A stretch of 50,816 nucleotides of DNA from Ophiothrix spiculata (GCA_000969725.1 JXSR01S019327.1), one strand, 5' to 3'; shown: positions 13,284-25,395, counted from the first letter of the stretch. The notes: generated from the letters alone by a model not told the origin. Numbers and translations are program-made.

Positions 13284-14115
13284 CAGAAATGTTTGATTGC
13301 ATCATCACTAATAACGGATACATTGCATCATTATTAACACCCATGAGAACTACTTGGCTACTAACAACAATCGTAATTGGTTGATTGAAAAAATCTTCAC
13401 CTGCTGAGCCAATCACAGTAGAGTGTTCAGATTGAGGCACCTCAATTACCCATTTTTCTGTCAAAGTCTATGATTGGTTGAATAATGGATAGAACATTTA
13501 GGACAAGCGCTGTCAATTTTGATGCGTCAAATTCACGAGGCCCATAGGGGCCAAGTACATTGGACAGCAATCAAAATTTACCGCAAATGCTGTCTCATTT
13601 TATGAGTATAATGGAATGCAAATTTGTTAATCTCATTCATACACGACAGAAAAATAATTTTATATCTTTTGTGAAAAGAAATAAGGCCTTTAATATGATC
13701 ATCAAAGTTCAAAACTTCTCTAAACTAAATAAATCATCACTCGACAAAAACAATGAAACATTCATATGCACTAAACCCGCCACGCAAACTGGGACACAAC
13801 AATATTGTATGTTGAGCTTAAGGCTGGTGACAATCCACTAATTTTGAAAAAGTTATTTCACTGAAGTTCAGTGACAGTTTTTTAAATCTAAGGTACACTT
13901 GCATCTCAAAATTACTTTAGTTTCTATTAGCTACCTTGAGAAGAAGATTAATTTTAGGTACAACTGACTTAAATTCTTGAGCCTGTTAGCCTTAAAATGT
14001 AAATATGGAAGTAAAAGAAGAACCATGAAAAAATTGACACATGTGGCATCTAATGGCATTTGGTGGGTAAATGAACAGTGTTTATTGGCATGCATCATAT
14101 GAAGATAATCAAGTG
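13284..14115. other. Intronic DNA, no feature recognised
   Basis: No exon with the required phase was found. The open frame at 13560-13841 shows no family motif. Confidence 0.4.
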
Positions 14116-15112
14116 TCAGGTCATGTCTGGGATGTCTGGTCAGCAGGGAATTACAAGCAATACAAGCAATATAGTGTAATGAGGTATAATGGGAAACAGA
14201 ACCAGAGGGGATGAAAGGTGACCAGCACAGATCAGTCTGGATCAGTCTGGGATGCATGATCAGCAGGGAATTACAGCAATATAGTGTATTGAGGTATAAT
14301 GGGAAACAGAACCAGAGGGGATGAAAGGTGACCAACACAGATCAGTCTGGAATGCATGGTCAGCAGGGAATTACAGCAATATAGTGTAATGAGGTATAAT
14401 GGGAAACAGAACCAGCGAGGATGAAAGGTGACCAGCACAGATCAGTCTGGATCAGTCTGGGATGCATGGTCAGCAGGGAATTACAGCAATATAGTGTAAT
14501 GAGGTATAATGGGAAACAGAACCAGCGAGGATGAAAGGTGACCAGCACAGATCAGTCTGGATCAGTCTGGGATGCATGGTCAGCAGGGAATTACAGCAAT
14601 ATAGTGTAATGAGGTGTATAATGGGAAACAGAACCAGCGAGGATGAAAGGTGACCAGCACAGATCAGTCTGGATCAGTCTGGGATGCATGATCAGCATGG
14701 AATTACAGCAATATAGTGTAATGAGGTATAATGGGAAACAGAACCAGCGAGGATGTAAGGTGACCAGCACAGATCAGTCTGGGATGCATGGTCAGCAGGG
14801 AATTACAGCAATATAGTGTAATGAGGTATAATGGGAAACAGAACCAGCGAGGATGAAAGGTGACCAGCACAGATCAGTCTGGATCAGTCTGGGATGCATG
14901 ATCAGCAGGGAATTACAGCAATGCAATATAGTGTAAAGAGGTATAATGGGAAACAGAACCAGCTAGGATGAAAGGTGACCAGCACAGATCAGTCTGGATC
15001 AGTCTGGGATGCATGGTCAGCAGGGAATTACAGCAATATAGTGTAATGAGGTATAACAGGAAACAGAAACAGAGGAGGTGAAAGTTGACCAGCACAGATC
15101 AGTCTAGATCAG
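14116..15112. repeat. Minisatellite, about nine units of 100-115 bp
   Basis: The marker ACCAGCACAG (one copy ACCAACACAG) recurs at 14221, 14331, 14431, 14541, 14653, 14763, 14863, 14978 and 15088. Most spacings are 110 bp. The 100-bp units lack one copy of an internal 10-bp duplication (ATCAGTCTGG). Each unit continues CAGCAGGGAATTACAGCAAT, ATAGTGTAATGAGGTATAAT and GGGAAACAGAACCAG. The unit length is mostly not a multiple of three, so the minus-strand open frames through it do not indicate a protein. Confidence 0.95.
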
Positions 15113-15680
15113 TTGGCTGTAAATAATTTTTGTCATATCATTGAGTTTTCATACTGCCTTTATGTTGCAAATCTGGGATCACATCGATTTTTGACACTGG
15201 CAGAATGGCAGAATGGTTTCTGACTCTTTGTCAAATTAAATGTCAGAAAATGAAAGAAGCCGCTCAAATTAATCAGTGCATTATGAAATCTTCATTTTTA
15301 ACATAGTTCTGTGGATGCCCCAAATAACAAGCAAATAGTCTCTATTTTGATCATGGCTTTGTTTCCGGTAGCTATTTAGTGGAGTATAACCTTAAAGAAA
15401 GATGCACAAGAAAAAAGTGTGTATTGGTTTTCTTATATTGTGTTGTTTCTATGAAAATAACCTTGACCTTGACGATTTATGATTAGAGTTTCCAATCAAA
15501 TTGATTAAACAAGAAGAAAGTACACTTAAAATAGACAAGATATATCGCTTCTTTGGAAATCAGACGTAGGATGGGAGAAACCAATGTTACCCATTGGCCA
15601 TCTTGGCCCTGGCATCTTGGGTAATATTGACTTTTTTATCATAAAGTTCCTCAAATTGGTGTGCTATATTTACCTTGGAC
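15113..15680. other. Intronic DNA, no feature recognised
   Basis: AT-rich sequence with no supported exon or repeat. Confidence 0.4.
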
Positions 15681-15800
15681 CAAGTGTACTTTAGGTCCCA
15701 TCCAGAATTTTAGAGTTAGGGTCTAGGGCTAATTAGTATTAGGGTTAGGGTGTAGGGTTAGGGTTAGTTTTAGGGTTAGGGTATAGTTTAAAAATACTTA
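15681..15800. repeat. Interstitial telomere-like repeat (TTAGGG) with flanking motif
   Basis: Several GGGTTA/TTAGGG units, some interrupted by TTTTAGGG or GTGTAGGG, lie at about 15712-15784. They follow the word GTACTTTAGGTCCCAT at about 15689. The same word precedes CCCTAA-type repeats at 47230-47293, where the telomere-like strand is reversed relative to it. Confidence 0.75.
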
Positions 15801-16763
15801 AGAAGTATGGATGTTGTCATATTGGCATGTTGGTTGTTCCCCAACCATCCGTTCAATAATACTGCATAACGCATGAGACTTCATATGATCTTAATGCTTG
15901 TGTGTCCCGTCTAACCATAAACACACTTTAAAGAGTGGCTAATCATCTACAGGTGGTACGGAAGCAACCCCTCCCCTCGGGTAAGTCTACGCAGAGAGTG
16001 ATCAAATCATGAAGACACTCTGTGTCACTTATATCGGAAGTTACTATGCTTGTCATTTTCGATATGGCCAAAACAAGATGATAATTTGAATCATCTGGAG
16101 ATGTGCTGTTTCTCTTGACTGACTGATTGCTGCGTATCCAGACTGGATAATGTGGCAATATGAATAGATGAAATTTGAATTTTTCTGTGAGGAAAATATA
16201 TTGGTTAATGTTGCGTAAATTTAGATGAAAGTTTTATACTTAAAAATGCAAATGAGTACAGAGCACAATGAATACTTACCATGGAAAATTTCAAAATTCG
16301 AAAGAAGCTGGTGAATAAGTACTTACCCTAATATTTTGCTTGTCTATACTTTTCCTTTTTTAAGTATTGAAAAATACAGCATATGACATTTAATATCAAG
16401 ATAATTTGCATTGATGTCTGTTCAAAGCTTAAATAATGAACCCTTTGATATTTTGCAATTCATAATATCTTGCTTAGTCTTTATTCAGTGCAGCCTTCTT
16501 GGAAAATCAGATTTTGGAAATACTGAATCTTATTTATATTCTACTTGAATCTGAAATCACAGAGTTCATATATCTTTTAAAATTCATGATATGTTGAATT
16601 CAGTAGATTTTGTTAACCTGATTCAATTTGAATAATGTAGCTGATTTTTTTAACTCTTGAAATGCTGTGATCATCTTTCTTAGTAAAAGGCTAAACCATG
16701 TAACGTTGAAAAAATAGCTTTGTCCTTATGTTTATGAGAGTATGAAAGCCGATATAATAGTAG
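15801..16763. other. Intronic DNA, no feature recognised
   Basis: AT-rich sequence with no supported exon or repeat. Confidence 0.4.
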
Positions 16764-17250
16764 GTGATACAAAGACTTCAGAACAGGGTGACAAGAGTAG
16801 TTTTTTTAGTCGGTATGAGAGCAGCAACGCTGATTGATTCACTTCATTGGTTGCCAGTGCGCGAGCGGATCACTTTCAAAACTCTCTTGCACATTTATAA
16901 AATGTTCAATGGTCAAGCTCCAGATTACTTTACTTTCTACAAACTTGGTTGATACCTCAGATTTTCAACAGATAGCACACGTCTCAACATAGTTAAATCC
17001 AGTAGCACTACCAGGGACAAAAGATTTCAGTCAATTGTGGCCAAATCTTGGAATTCGTTCCCCATTAATATCATAACTGTTTTATCTGTTGAACTTTTCA
17101 AAAAGCTTGTGAAGACTCATTTGTACTCTTTTCATTGACTGTTCATTTTGTTTTGTAAATGCATTGTGATATATTTTGTATTTTGGTTTTTTTGTGCCAT
17201 GGTATTTAGGTCATTGTCACTATATAAGTACTGTTTATTATTATTATTAT
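16764..17250 (+). mobile_element. LINE remnant: C-terminal reverse transcriptase tail and 3-prime end
   Basis: The translation from 16764 reads RLQNRVTRVVF, then SLHWLPVRERITFKTLLHIY and NGQAPDYF. This is the highly characteristic C-terminal tail of CR1/L2-type non-LTR reverse transcriptases (SLHWLPVxxRIxFKxLxxxxKxxxGxAPxYL). After a frameshift near 16950 the tail continues in another frame with RFSTDSTRLN, WNSFPINI and FKKLVKTHLYSFH, ending in a stop at about 17138. The element ends in an untranslated tail with a TTA microsatellite (17236-17250), typical of the group. The catalytic YxDD region is absent. It is a dead, 5-prime-truncated insertion in the sense orientation of the host intron. 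Confidence 0.9.
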
Positions 17251-18432
17251 TTTTAATTATAGGTGTGTTTGCATCATGATTTTTCTATGTAAAGTAACTC
17301 ACATTTGAAAGTGAACTGAAAAGTGATGAATTTGGAAACATTAGTCAAGATTCTCACTTGAAAGTTTTCAACTGTTGGAAATCTAGCATTTATCTCATAA
17401 TTTATGAAATATTTTAAATAAATAAAATCTTCAGCAAGTAGGAAAATGTTATGTCTCTTGAGCTTTATGTGAAACTTCACTTTTGTGGAAGTCGCAGTCA
17501 TTTTAATCTGAAGGCTTCCATCAACTTCTACTGTATAGTAGTAAAATAGTACACCTTCGCTTTAAGTGGTTACCAAAGCCACGAGATTGTTGTTGTCTTT
17601 CCCACTTTGTTGCTTCAATGTGCTTCAGAGATTGGTAGAACTACATTAAAATTTCAAGGGCATCTTGCTTTATTTCGCATATTGACCAAATATTTTCAAG
17701 ACTACATCCACCACATACATGACATAACTTTTTCTTAACCATGAAAATGCATATTTCCTATTTAATGAGAATCCCTTTCAAAAGTGAATACCCTTGTGGG
17801 CAATCACATGCAATGGGGATATTGGGATTAGGCCAGAGATGTTACCTACGATTTTAGGACTGCACCACAATCCATGCAGCATCTCCTCCAGTGTCCTGTA
17901 TTGGAGCAAGTTTGCGCAGCTGAAGACCTTGCTCTCTACAATGAAATTGCCCAAAAATGTGTCAAACATTGGCTGAAGCACATTTGATGTTATGTGGCCA
18001 TGCTAAGTATAATTCCCTTCAAAAGTGGGTACTTTTTGTAAAATGTCTTGAACCTGGAAATACACATGAAATAATTTCACAAGTGCATATCATCAGTTTT
18101 CTCAGAAAGCATGTAAGCTTTGACTTTTATAATGTTTGAATTTTTGAGATCGTTCCTTGCCTTGTCAAGTTGTGAAGGTAACTAGAACCTTGTTCATGGA
18201 TAACCTCCTATGGGTCAGATTATCAAGTGATATGTGCATAATGTCTCCAGTCTTTTCCCTTACTTTATTTCTTAGTTAACTATTTAATTAAAACCCTCGT
18301 TATGAATAACCATGTACCAGATACTTAAGGTTCAAGTGTTTACAAGTACCTGTTACTTCCTCCTTCGGTTATTATATGCTTTTAATTAGTCTCTGTGTTT
18401 CAGTTATATATCCATACAAAACTCCCACGAGT
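17251..18432. other. Intronic DNA with a pair of short direct repeats
   Basis: CCCTTTCAAAAGTGAATAC near 17773 and CCCTTCAAAAGTGGGTAC near 18014 are similar direct repeats around a less AT-rich 230-bp segment. The overlapping open frames there (17778-17981 minus, 17794-17976 plus) show no recognisable family. Confidence 0.35.
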
Positions 18433-18590
18433 AAGTGAGAGGCCTTAGAATTAAATCATTCTAAGGCCTCTCACTTAGAATGATTGAGAGGCCTTAGAAT
18501 CAATCATCTTGCATCTTAATGAGAATATTGTCCTATTTGGTTAAAATGATTTAATTCTAAAAAAGGTTAATTCTAAGGCCTCCCACTGGT
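18433..18590. repeat. Hairpin cluster built from AGAGGCCTTAGAAT
   Basis: 18433-18476 is a perfect inverted repeat: a 19-bp arm (AAGTGAGAGGCCTTAGAAT), a 6-base loop, and the exact complement. A third copy of the arm core follows at 18486 and a fourth, inverted, at 18568-18588 (TTCTAAGGCCTCCCACT). The words are all permutations of one arm, so this is either a foldback element or a decayed stack of the same short inverted repeat. Confidence 0.85.
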
Positions 18591-18625
18591 TGATGGTGCA
18601 TTATATGTCTAAAGATTATTACCCC

Positions 18626-19073
18626 GTTCAGACAGAGCCAAAAAGTTGTCTTTAGTCGTATATGAGTTATATCGAGTTCAAAATTCGCTTGTGTGTGAGC
18701 TGTTTGAGGTGACTTAGGACGTCTTTCAAAAAGTCGTCTTACATCAAATTTTTAACTCGCTAAAAAGCAAGTTAAGTTGCGTTAGTAAGCCACTGTAAGA
18801 CGACTAATGACGACTTTCCGTAAGAGTGAACACATGTTGTCGTTAGTCAAGTTGAATTTGTGTTTACTTTCACAGCGCATTGACCTGGAAGTCAAACAAG
18901 ACGTAAGAGGGCGTACACAAATTACAAGTGGAGTTCATTTCAATTCAACTTGAACATCGTAGCGTGTGTGAATAGTCGTAAGTCGAGTTACTTTCTGCTA
19001 TTCCGAGGTCGTGTTTGAAATTGTAAAATAAATTCGGTGTCGACTTAAGACAACTTTTTTTGTGTGTCTGAAC
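18626..19073. mobile_element. 448-bp MITE with GTTCAGACA ends
   Basis: The left end GTTCAGACAGAGCCAAAAAG continues to GTTGTCTTTAGTCG. The right end CGACTTAAGACAAC continues to TTTTTTTGTGTGTCTGAAC. Together they form an imperfect inverted repeat of about 33 bp. The interior is rich in AGTCGT/ACGAC words. No transposase frame is present. Elements with GTTCAGAC-type ends are common in animal genomes as non-autonomous DNA transposons; the superfamily was not determined. Confidence 0.85.
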
Positions 19074-19846
19074 ATATTTTTGCAAGATATTCAATATCAT
19101 TTTGTGTTTGTTATAGTAAGATAAGTATTTCAAGCCTATGTTTTCACTTGGTTGTAATTATCACACATTATCATCTAAATTCATTATTGTATATTTATCA
19201 CGGAATATGCTTTTGTGGTGCAGAAGTGTTGTTCTTTACTTGCATGTAAGCAGCTTGTGTCTGATAAATGATGCAGTTGATTGACATAATCTAAAAAGTA
19301 TGCTGATATAAACGAGACAAAAAAACAAAACAAGGATTGCGTCATCTCAGTGATGAAAGGTTTGATTGATATAGTTCATCAATATTACATTGTGATGCAT
19401 ATCTTTTGAAGAATTCATGGTTGTTTTTTTCTTACTTTGCAAAATTGAATGTACATATTGTACTGTAAATGTCATTTTTGACAATTTGACAGTTTGTCTA
19501 TATTTTGATATCATAATCACACATCTACAAATTTAAATGTTTTCTGAGCTATCATGTTATATATTCATTTTAACCAGACTTCCAAGTTCATTCGAGCACA
19601 TTTTCTTATAACTAGAATTATGAAATGTCATTCTGAGAATTGTTTTTTGAAAATTTACTGGATTGAAAAGTGTTATAGGATAAAGAATGGTTAGAGTAGC
19701 TTAGCAATGGTGCAATTTTTAATGAAATATAAATTTTGAATTAAATATCCCCAACATAATTAAATTATAATGATGTGTACCTGTATCTAAATAATACCAA
19801 CAAGGTCAAAAGTGACAATATGAATGTGACACTATAAATTGTATTT

Positions 19847-20223
19847 GTGTCCCATCATATCGAAAGGTAGTCGAATTTCTAATTTCATCAGAAACGTTAC
19901 GTTACCTTTGAAGTGTACTCTTTCATATTAATCAGGCTCCAACATCCAAAACATAAGATTAATTTGTTAAAAAACCAAGATACAAATCCTTTCTCCATTC
20001 AAGGTTTACCAGTACAGAAACTTTAAACTTGATTTTCTCAGAACTATAGTTTTCTGAATCAGCCTGATGCCTTTTACCAATTTGGATGTAACTTTGCAAT
20101 CAAACATCCAATAACTAAAAGCAAGGTGTCATTTTAAAGCTTAAAATATCATCTTTCAGATGAGACCAAAAAATCAATTTTCATTTTGGGACCCTTAAGG
20201 TACCTTTCGATATGATGGGTCAC
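19847..20223. mobile_element. 377-bp MITE, same family as 10901-11325, opposite orientation
   Basis: The ends are GTGTCCCATCATATCGAAAGG and CCTTTCGATATGATGGGTCAC. The interior is the reverse complement of the 10901 element (CAATTTGGATGTAACTTTGC, GCTTTAAAATGACACC-type words). The flanks ATTT and ATAT no longer match as a clean 4-bp duplication, suggesting more age. Confidence 0.85.
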
Positions 20224-22562
20224 ATATAAACACATTGAAATGCTTCTTAGTAAAGCAAACCCTTTTTGCAGGTGGGTGGAGGTTTATTTTCACATGATGA
20301 ACATGCAGTTATATTTTGTCAGTATAAATTGCAGACAGGAGCTATTAGATTTGGGTTTTTTTTTTGACTGGTGTATTCAATTAGCTCTCTTAAATTGGCT
20401 AATTCAGTATTTTCTTAAAATCTGTTTTCTCAAAAATTTAAGGAAAATATATATATTGGAAACTAACTTAAATAATTTAGCAAAAACCAGATAATTGTTT
20501 GAAGTATTTTGATCTCCATTTTGAATTCAATCATAGTTCATTTCTTGATGCTTTACTGTCATAAACTGTAAAGCTTTTCCTATGATGTATCCAAATATGT
20601 GATACATTAGACACTTTCCCCAGATCATGTTCATTTTATCACATCAATATTACAAATGGATATCACGTTTCTTAAAAGCTTTCTTATATGATTCATCAAT
20701 AAATTGCTCTGTATCAATTTCAAACGGCTGTTCAAGATGCATGCCAAGTGGAAATCCTAGATTTTCTATATTGATATCTCAATAAAACCGTCAATACTTT
20801 GGTGTAATATTAGTTTATTATTTGTTGAGTGCTAGTGTCAATTTGCAGTCACTAAATGACTCTGGGATAAATCTTTTGCAAACCTGTAGAATCTTTTTTT
20901 TATGCTTTGTTAATTTTTTTTTGTAGACTTGTGTATTGTGATTAGAACTTGAAAAAATCATAAAACTTACTTCATATTGAAACCCATAAGGATTGTGAGA
21001 CCTTTTTGAAAGTGTTTAGATATACTGTTAGCGTATTTAAGCTGCTAAGCCATGTATACTTTCAAGCTTAATGATGAAATGCAACTTCACATCTGTCTCG
21101 TCAAAGTTGTCACATAATCCTGGTATAATTGGGAGGGGGGGTGGGGAAAATCTGGATTTATCAGTTCATGCTTGTGCAGTCCCTCAGAATAGCAATGTTT
21201 TGTTTGGTTTATATGTAAAAATGGAGAGATTGAAAACGTTCCACTTTATATACCCGTCTTAGTATTTTGAATGAAAGCTTTCAATCTTTCGACCAAAGGG
21301 AATGGGAGTCTGTTTAAGGTAGTAGGGTGGATGAGGTCTATTGATCAAGAAGAATACCTGTCCTATTTTTATATAACTAATTGAGTTGGCTGTTATGTCA
21401 TATTTTGTGCGTAAACTAGCCTACAATATTTCTATGCATCCCTCCTCCCTCCACCTGTCTGGCTGTGATAATACAAACTGCATTTATTCTGCTGATAGAC
21501 AGAGTGAAGAATAATAAATTCATATGATCAGTTTGTCACAAGAGTGGCTCTCATTACAAGTCCTCAGGGTATTAAGCTACTTCCTGCAATAGAGTAATGT
21601 ACTATCAAGTTTCTGTAGAGAATCGGAAACAGTATTATAAGAACTTGTTTAGGATTTATAGGTAGTCAGGATTATGATGTTGAGATAGCTTAATCAGTTC
21701 ATTCACTGTTAAGATCCATTTCAATACATTTGGTGCATTTTGCATCTTAAAGAGAATATTGCCCTATTTTAGAACAAACGTGTTTGTCATTTTGAATATT
21801 GCTCATGTATCAATGAGGTAGTCTATGTAAAGAAGTTTGACATGTTCACAAGAAACATAAGGTCTGAATCCTAGATTTTCCTTTCTGTTTTATGGAAATG
21901 TAAAACAAACAGAAAATTTTGTTACAACATTTATAATGTCTTGAAACCATGATCCGTAGTTGAAATAATAAAGAAAATAAAACATAGTGTTGACAAATAC
22001 ATTATATTGAACATCTCATAAACACATTTTTCAGCTGATTTCTACCATTTTTGCTACATTTGAAAGTACATTAAATCTGCTTTATTAAAACAACAACAAA
22101 TTTGTGATTTGGTGCTTCAATTAAGGTAAAGGCCATCTGTAATTCCGTAATCCATGCACAATTTTTTTGATTCACCTAGTATGTATGTAACCCATGTTTG
22201 ATAGATGTTTTTGACACAGTCTCAGTATTATTCCTGAAGCATGCTGATTTAAATGAGACGAGAAACAAAGATTGACATCTCATTGATGAAGAGTGTGATA
22301 TTATTCCTCAATATTGCGTTGTGATGCATTCTTTTGAAGCTTTAATAGGTTTTCTTAATTCAAAAATTGGATCATACAAATTGTATCTCTAAACATTTAT
22401 GACAATATGACAGTTTGATTTTCATATTGTAATCATTTGTTATCTGCAAATCCAAATGTTTTCTGAGCTAACATGTTATATCTCCGTTTTGACACACAAA
22501 TTGTTTGAAAGAGATTTATGTTGAATTTGAATTTTGAATCATAATTTGTTTTATAGGATTGA

Positions 22563-22579
22563 GAAAGGGGGGGGGGGGT
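22563..22579. repeat. Poly-G run in unit 1
   Basis: A run of G (about 12) in AGAAAGGGG...GTTAGAGG. Units 2 and 3 have far fewer G at the same place, so the run expanded after duplication. Confidence 0.8.
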
Positions 22580-23014
22580 TAGAGGAGATTAAGAATGATG
22601 TAATTGTGAATGGAAAATAAATTTTAGATTGATGTGAACCAAATCTTTTAACATAAAACCCTGATAACACAAAGTGGGCTTCAGATATCAATGTTGTATT
22701 AAATATGTTGGATTACTCAAAATCTTGTTATTTGCAGCATTTCCTCAAAAGGTGAAACAACGTAAATTGCATGTTAAGGATCCAATCATTCATTAATCCA
22801 GTGTTTTAAAAAATCTGTTTTCTTATAAAATGCTGAACAATTATTTTACTTATTTAAAGGAATGAATATATCTTGGAAACCAGTTTGAATAATTTAGCAA
22901 AACCAGATTAATGTTTGAAGTATTTTGATCTCCATTTTGAATTCCATCATACTTTATTTCTTGATGCATTACTGTCATAAACTGTAGTCCTCTTTCTATG
23001 ATGTATCCTAATAT

Positions 23015-23683
23015 GTGTACCGTCGCGGCAAAAGGGTCCAGTTGGGTCAAAACCAAAATATGGAGATTTTCATATGGTGGTAAAGCTCATTTAATTCCCT
23101 TTTCAATGATACCAAAATCATGCAAATCGGAACTTTGGGTGACGAGTTTTGGCAAATTATAAAATCGTACTCATAACCGTTTGTTAAAACTAGTTTGTGA
23201 GAAACGGGCTGTTAAAGGTAGGCCTGTTTTTCCATTCGATTTTGTGTGCAGTCTGAATAGAGTATGAGCAAATCTCCATAGCAACCACCATGTTCCCTTT
23301 TGTTTATCGCCTTGAAATTTGGCTCAATGGAAGACGATACCTTGCGTAATTTAATAACAATTTTTGGACTCAATACCATGTTTCATTATTGCATAATTAA
23401 TTACCATAATCGTACTCATAACCGTTTGTCAAAACACAAATTTTCACATTTTCATGATGAAAACGATTCGACATAGCGATAAAAATCACATTTTTTTACA
23501 AGTTAGTCGTTATATTTGATTAACCATCTTTACATTTTGGATACAAAAGGGTTCAAAGATTTCATTTCCACAAAAAACTCAAAATTGACCTTCCCATCAT
23601 ATTTTGGTATAGTTCAACTTTACCGGCCTCTAGCGCAAAATGGAAGTTGCCGACAACTGGTCCCTTTTGCCGCGACGGTACAC
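23015..23683. mobile_element. 669-bp non-autonomous DNA transposon with GTGTACCGTCGCGG ends
   Basis: The left end GTGTACCGTCGCGGCAAAAG and the right end CTTTTGCCGCGACGGTACAC are a near-perfect inverted repeat of about 30 bp, running on to CCAGTTG on the inner side. It interrupts a sequence that is continuous in units 0, 2 and 3 (AAATATGTGATACATTAG), and ATAT flanks both sides as a 4-bp duplication. The interior carries a direct internal repeat (CGTACTCATAACCGTTTGT at about 23168 and 23411). No transposase is present. The element starts with GTG, like the 10901 family, but the rest of the terminus differs. Confidence 0.95.
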
Positions 23684-24055
23684 ATATGTGATACATTAGA
23701 CACTTTCTCCAGATCATGTTCATTTTATCACATCAATATTACAAATGAATATCGTGTTTCTTAAAAGCTTTCTTATATGATTCATCAATAAATTGCTCTG
23801 TATCAATTTCAAACGGCTGTTCAAGATGCATGCCAAGTGGAAATCGTAGATTTTCTTTATTGATATCTCAATAAAATAATACTTTGCTGTAATATTAGTT
23901 TATTATTTGTTAAGTGCTAGTGTCAATTTGCAGTCGCTAAATGACTCTGGGATAAATCTTTTGCAAACCTGTAGAGTATTTGGGTTGTTAGATACTTTGT
24001 TAAATCTTCCGAAATGTCATTTCTTTGGCATTATGATCTGACTATTTTCCTCATT

Positions 24056-24789
24056 GTCAACCCTTCATTTTCAGAAATGGGTTATGGACTGTAACTCAGC
24101 GACGGATAATTAAATCCAAATCAAAGTATACATTTCTAGAAGTGGATTTGCATACTGAACATGATGGTCAGCTTATTTTTGGACCAAAATGTGAAATTAT
24201 TGCCCTAAGGTCCGAAAAAGTTCAAAAAATCATGTTTTGGGCCCAAAATTTTACGGGAAAGCTATCTAAATTTTGCTTTGGTAAAATTTTAGTCCATTTT
24301 ACTTTTTAGAATCTAGAAAGCAATATCTAGGAACGCATTTCTCAAATTTTTGATTTTTATCTTATTTTTTGAAATATTGCCAAAAATAGGTAAAAATGTG
24401 GCATATTTTGCCAAAAATGGTGTCAGGAGTGGGATTTTTGACATTTTTTGGACCAATTTTTGGCGATATCTCAAAAACTAAGAAACAAATCAAAAATTTG
24501 AGAAAAGTGATCCCAGATATTGCTTTCTAGATTTTAAAAATTAAATTGGTTAACATTTTTACCGAAGCAAAATTTAGTTAGCTTTCCCGTAAAATTTTGG
24601 GCCCAAAACATGATTTTTGGACCCTAGGTCCAAAATTACGCATTTTAGTTTAAAAATGACCTGATCATCATGTTCTGTTCACTATGCAAATCCGCTTCTA
24701 GAAATGTATACTTTTATTTGAATCTAATTATCTGTTGCTGAGTTACAGAGCAAAAAACATTTATGAAAAAAGCCTTAACAGGCCCCTTA
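24056..24789. mobile_element. 734-bp foldback element (two long inverted arms)
   Basis: Nearly the whole element is an inverted repeat: left-arm words GTAACTCAGC, TATACATTTCTAGAAG, GGGCCCAAAATTTTACGGGA and TCTAGAAAGCAATATC reappear reverse-complemented in mirrored order up to GCTGAGTTAC at 24738-24747. The centre lies near 24430. Units 2 and 3 lack it at the same position (CTCATT followed directly by AAAGGTGCAT), so it inserted after duplication. Confidence 0.9.
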
Positions 24790-25395
24790 AAAGGTATATC
24801 CTATGTGATGTAAAGATGCCATGTACTTGATGATACGTAATGCAGAGAAAGGAGGATATTTTGCATAAAATACTTTGATGTTTAAACAGTGGGTACTAAT
24901 TGATGGCATTTTTGTGAAGACTCTTTAATCATAAATTCTAATTGCAATTAAAGGAAGCATCATAAACACTGATTATAACAATGCAAGTAATGATAATGAT
25001 GTAAAGATTTGTTGAAAAGAATTTATGCAATGTGCAATATATAGGGTGTGAGAGCCCATTTTGAAAAGCTAGTTTCCTCTGTTGACAATTTCTGTGAGGT
25101 CAATTATTTTTTCCAGCTCATTTTTAGATTTTAACCCCAATGATTCTATTCATCTTTTTAACCAACTTTCATCTTTTTCAAAGCCTCTCACACTCCTGAT
25201 CAGAAATAAACAGTAAAACAAAACTTCACTCTTGAGAGGAGATGGAGAGAAATTTGTAATTTTTTTTGAAGAGATGTGTAAAATCTGAATATTATCCTTA
25301 ATGAGATGCATACTTAGCAAATATTTGATCATCGAAATTCTAATGATATAGCGTCTAATAAAACATGGATTCAAATATCTTACAAACCCATGCAG

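Larger units (their letters stand above)
18500..20922. repeat. Array copy 0: diverged partial copy of the intronic unit
   Basis: Words of the large tandem unit appear in the right order but strongly diverged: GCATCTTAATGAGAATATTG at 18513, GACAATTTGACAGTTTG near 19479, AAATGTTTTCTGAGCTA near 19536, AATAATTTAGCAAAA near 20470, GACACTTTCCCCAGATCATG at 20610 and TAAATGACTCTGGGATAAAT at 20854. After this it jumps to the start of unit 1, so the roughly 2-kb part that carries the hairpin block in full units is missing. Two MITEs (18626-19073, 19847-20223) interrupt it. It is probably the oldest copy. Confidence 0.7.

Noticed and set aside
13931-15095. Series of minus-strand open frames with repeated MLVTFHP...MHPRLIQTDLC peptides
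   Set aside because: They are translations of the 110-bp minisatellite. Most unit lengths are not multiples of three and the frames break at each unit.
17778-18060. Possible retroposed pseudogene between similar direct repeats CCCTTTCAAAAGTG
   Set aside because: No recognisable protein on either strand and no poly-A tail. The repeats are imperfect.
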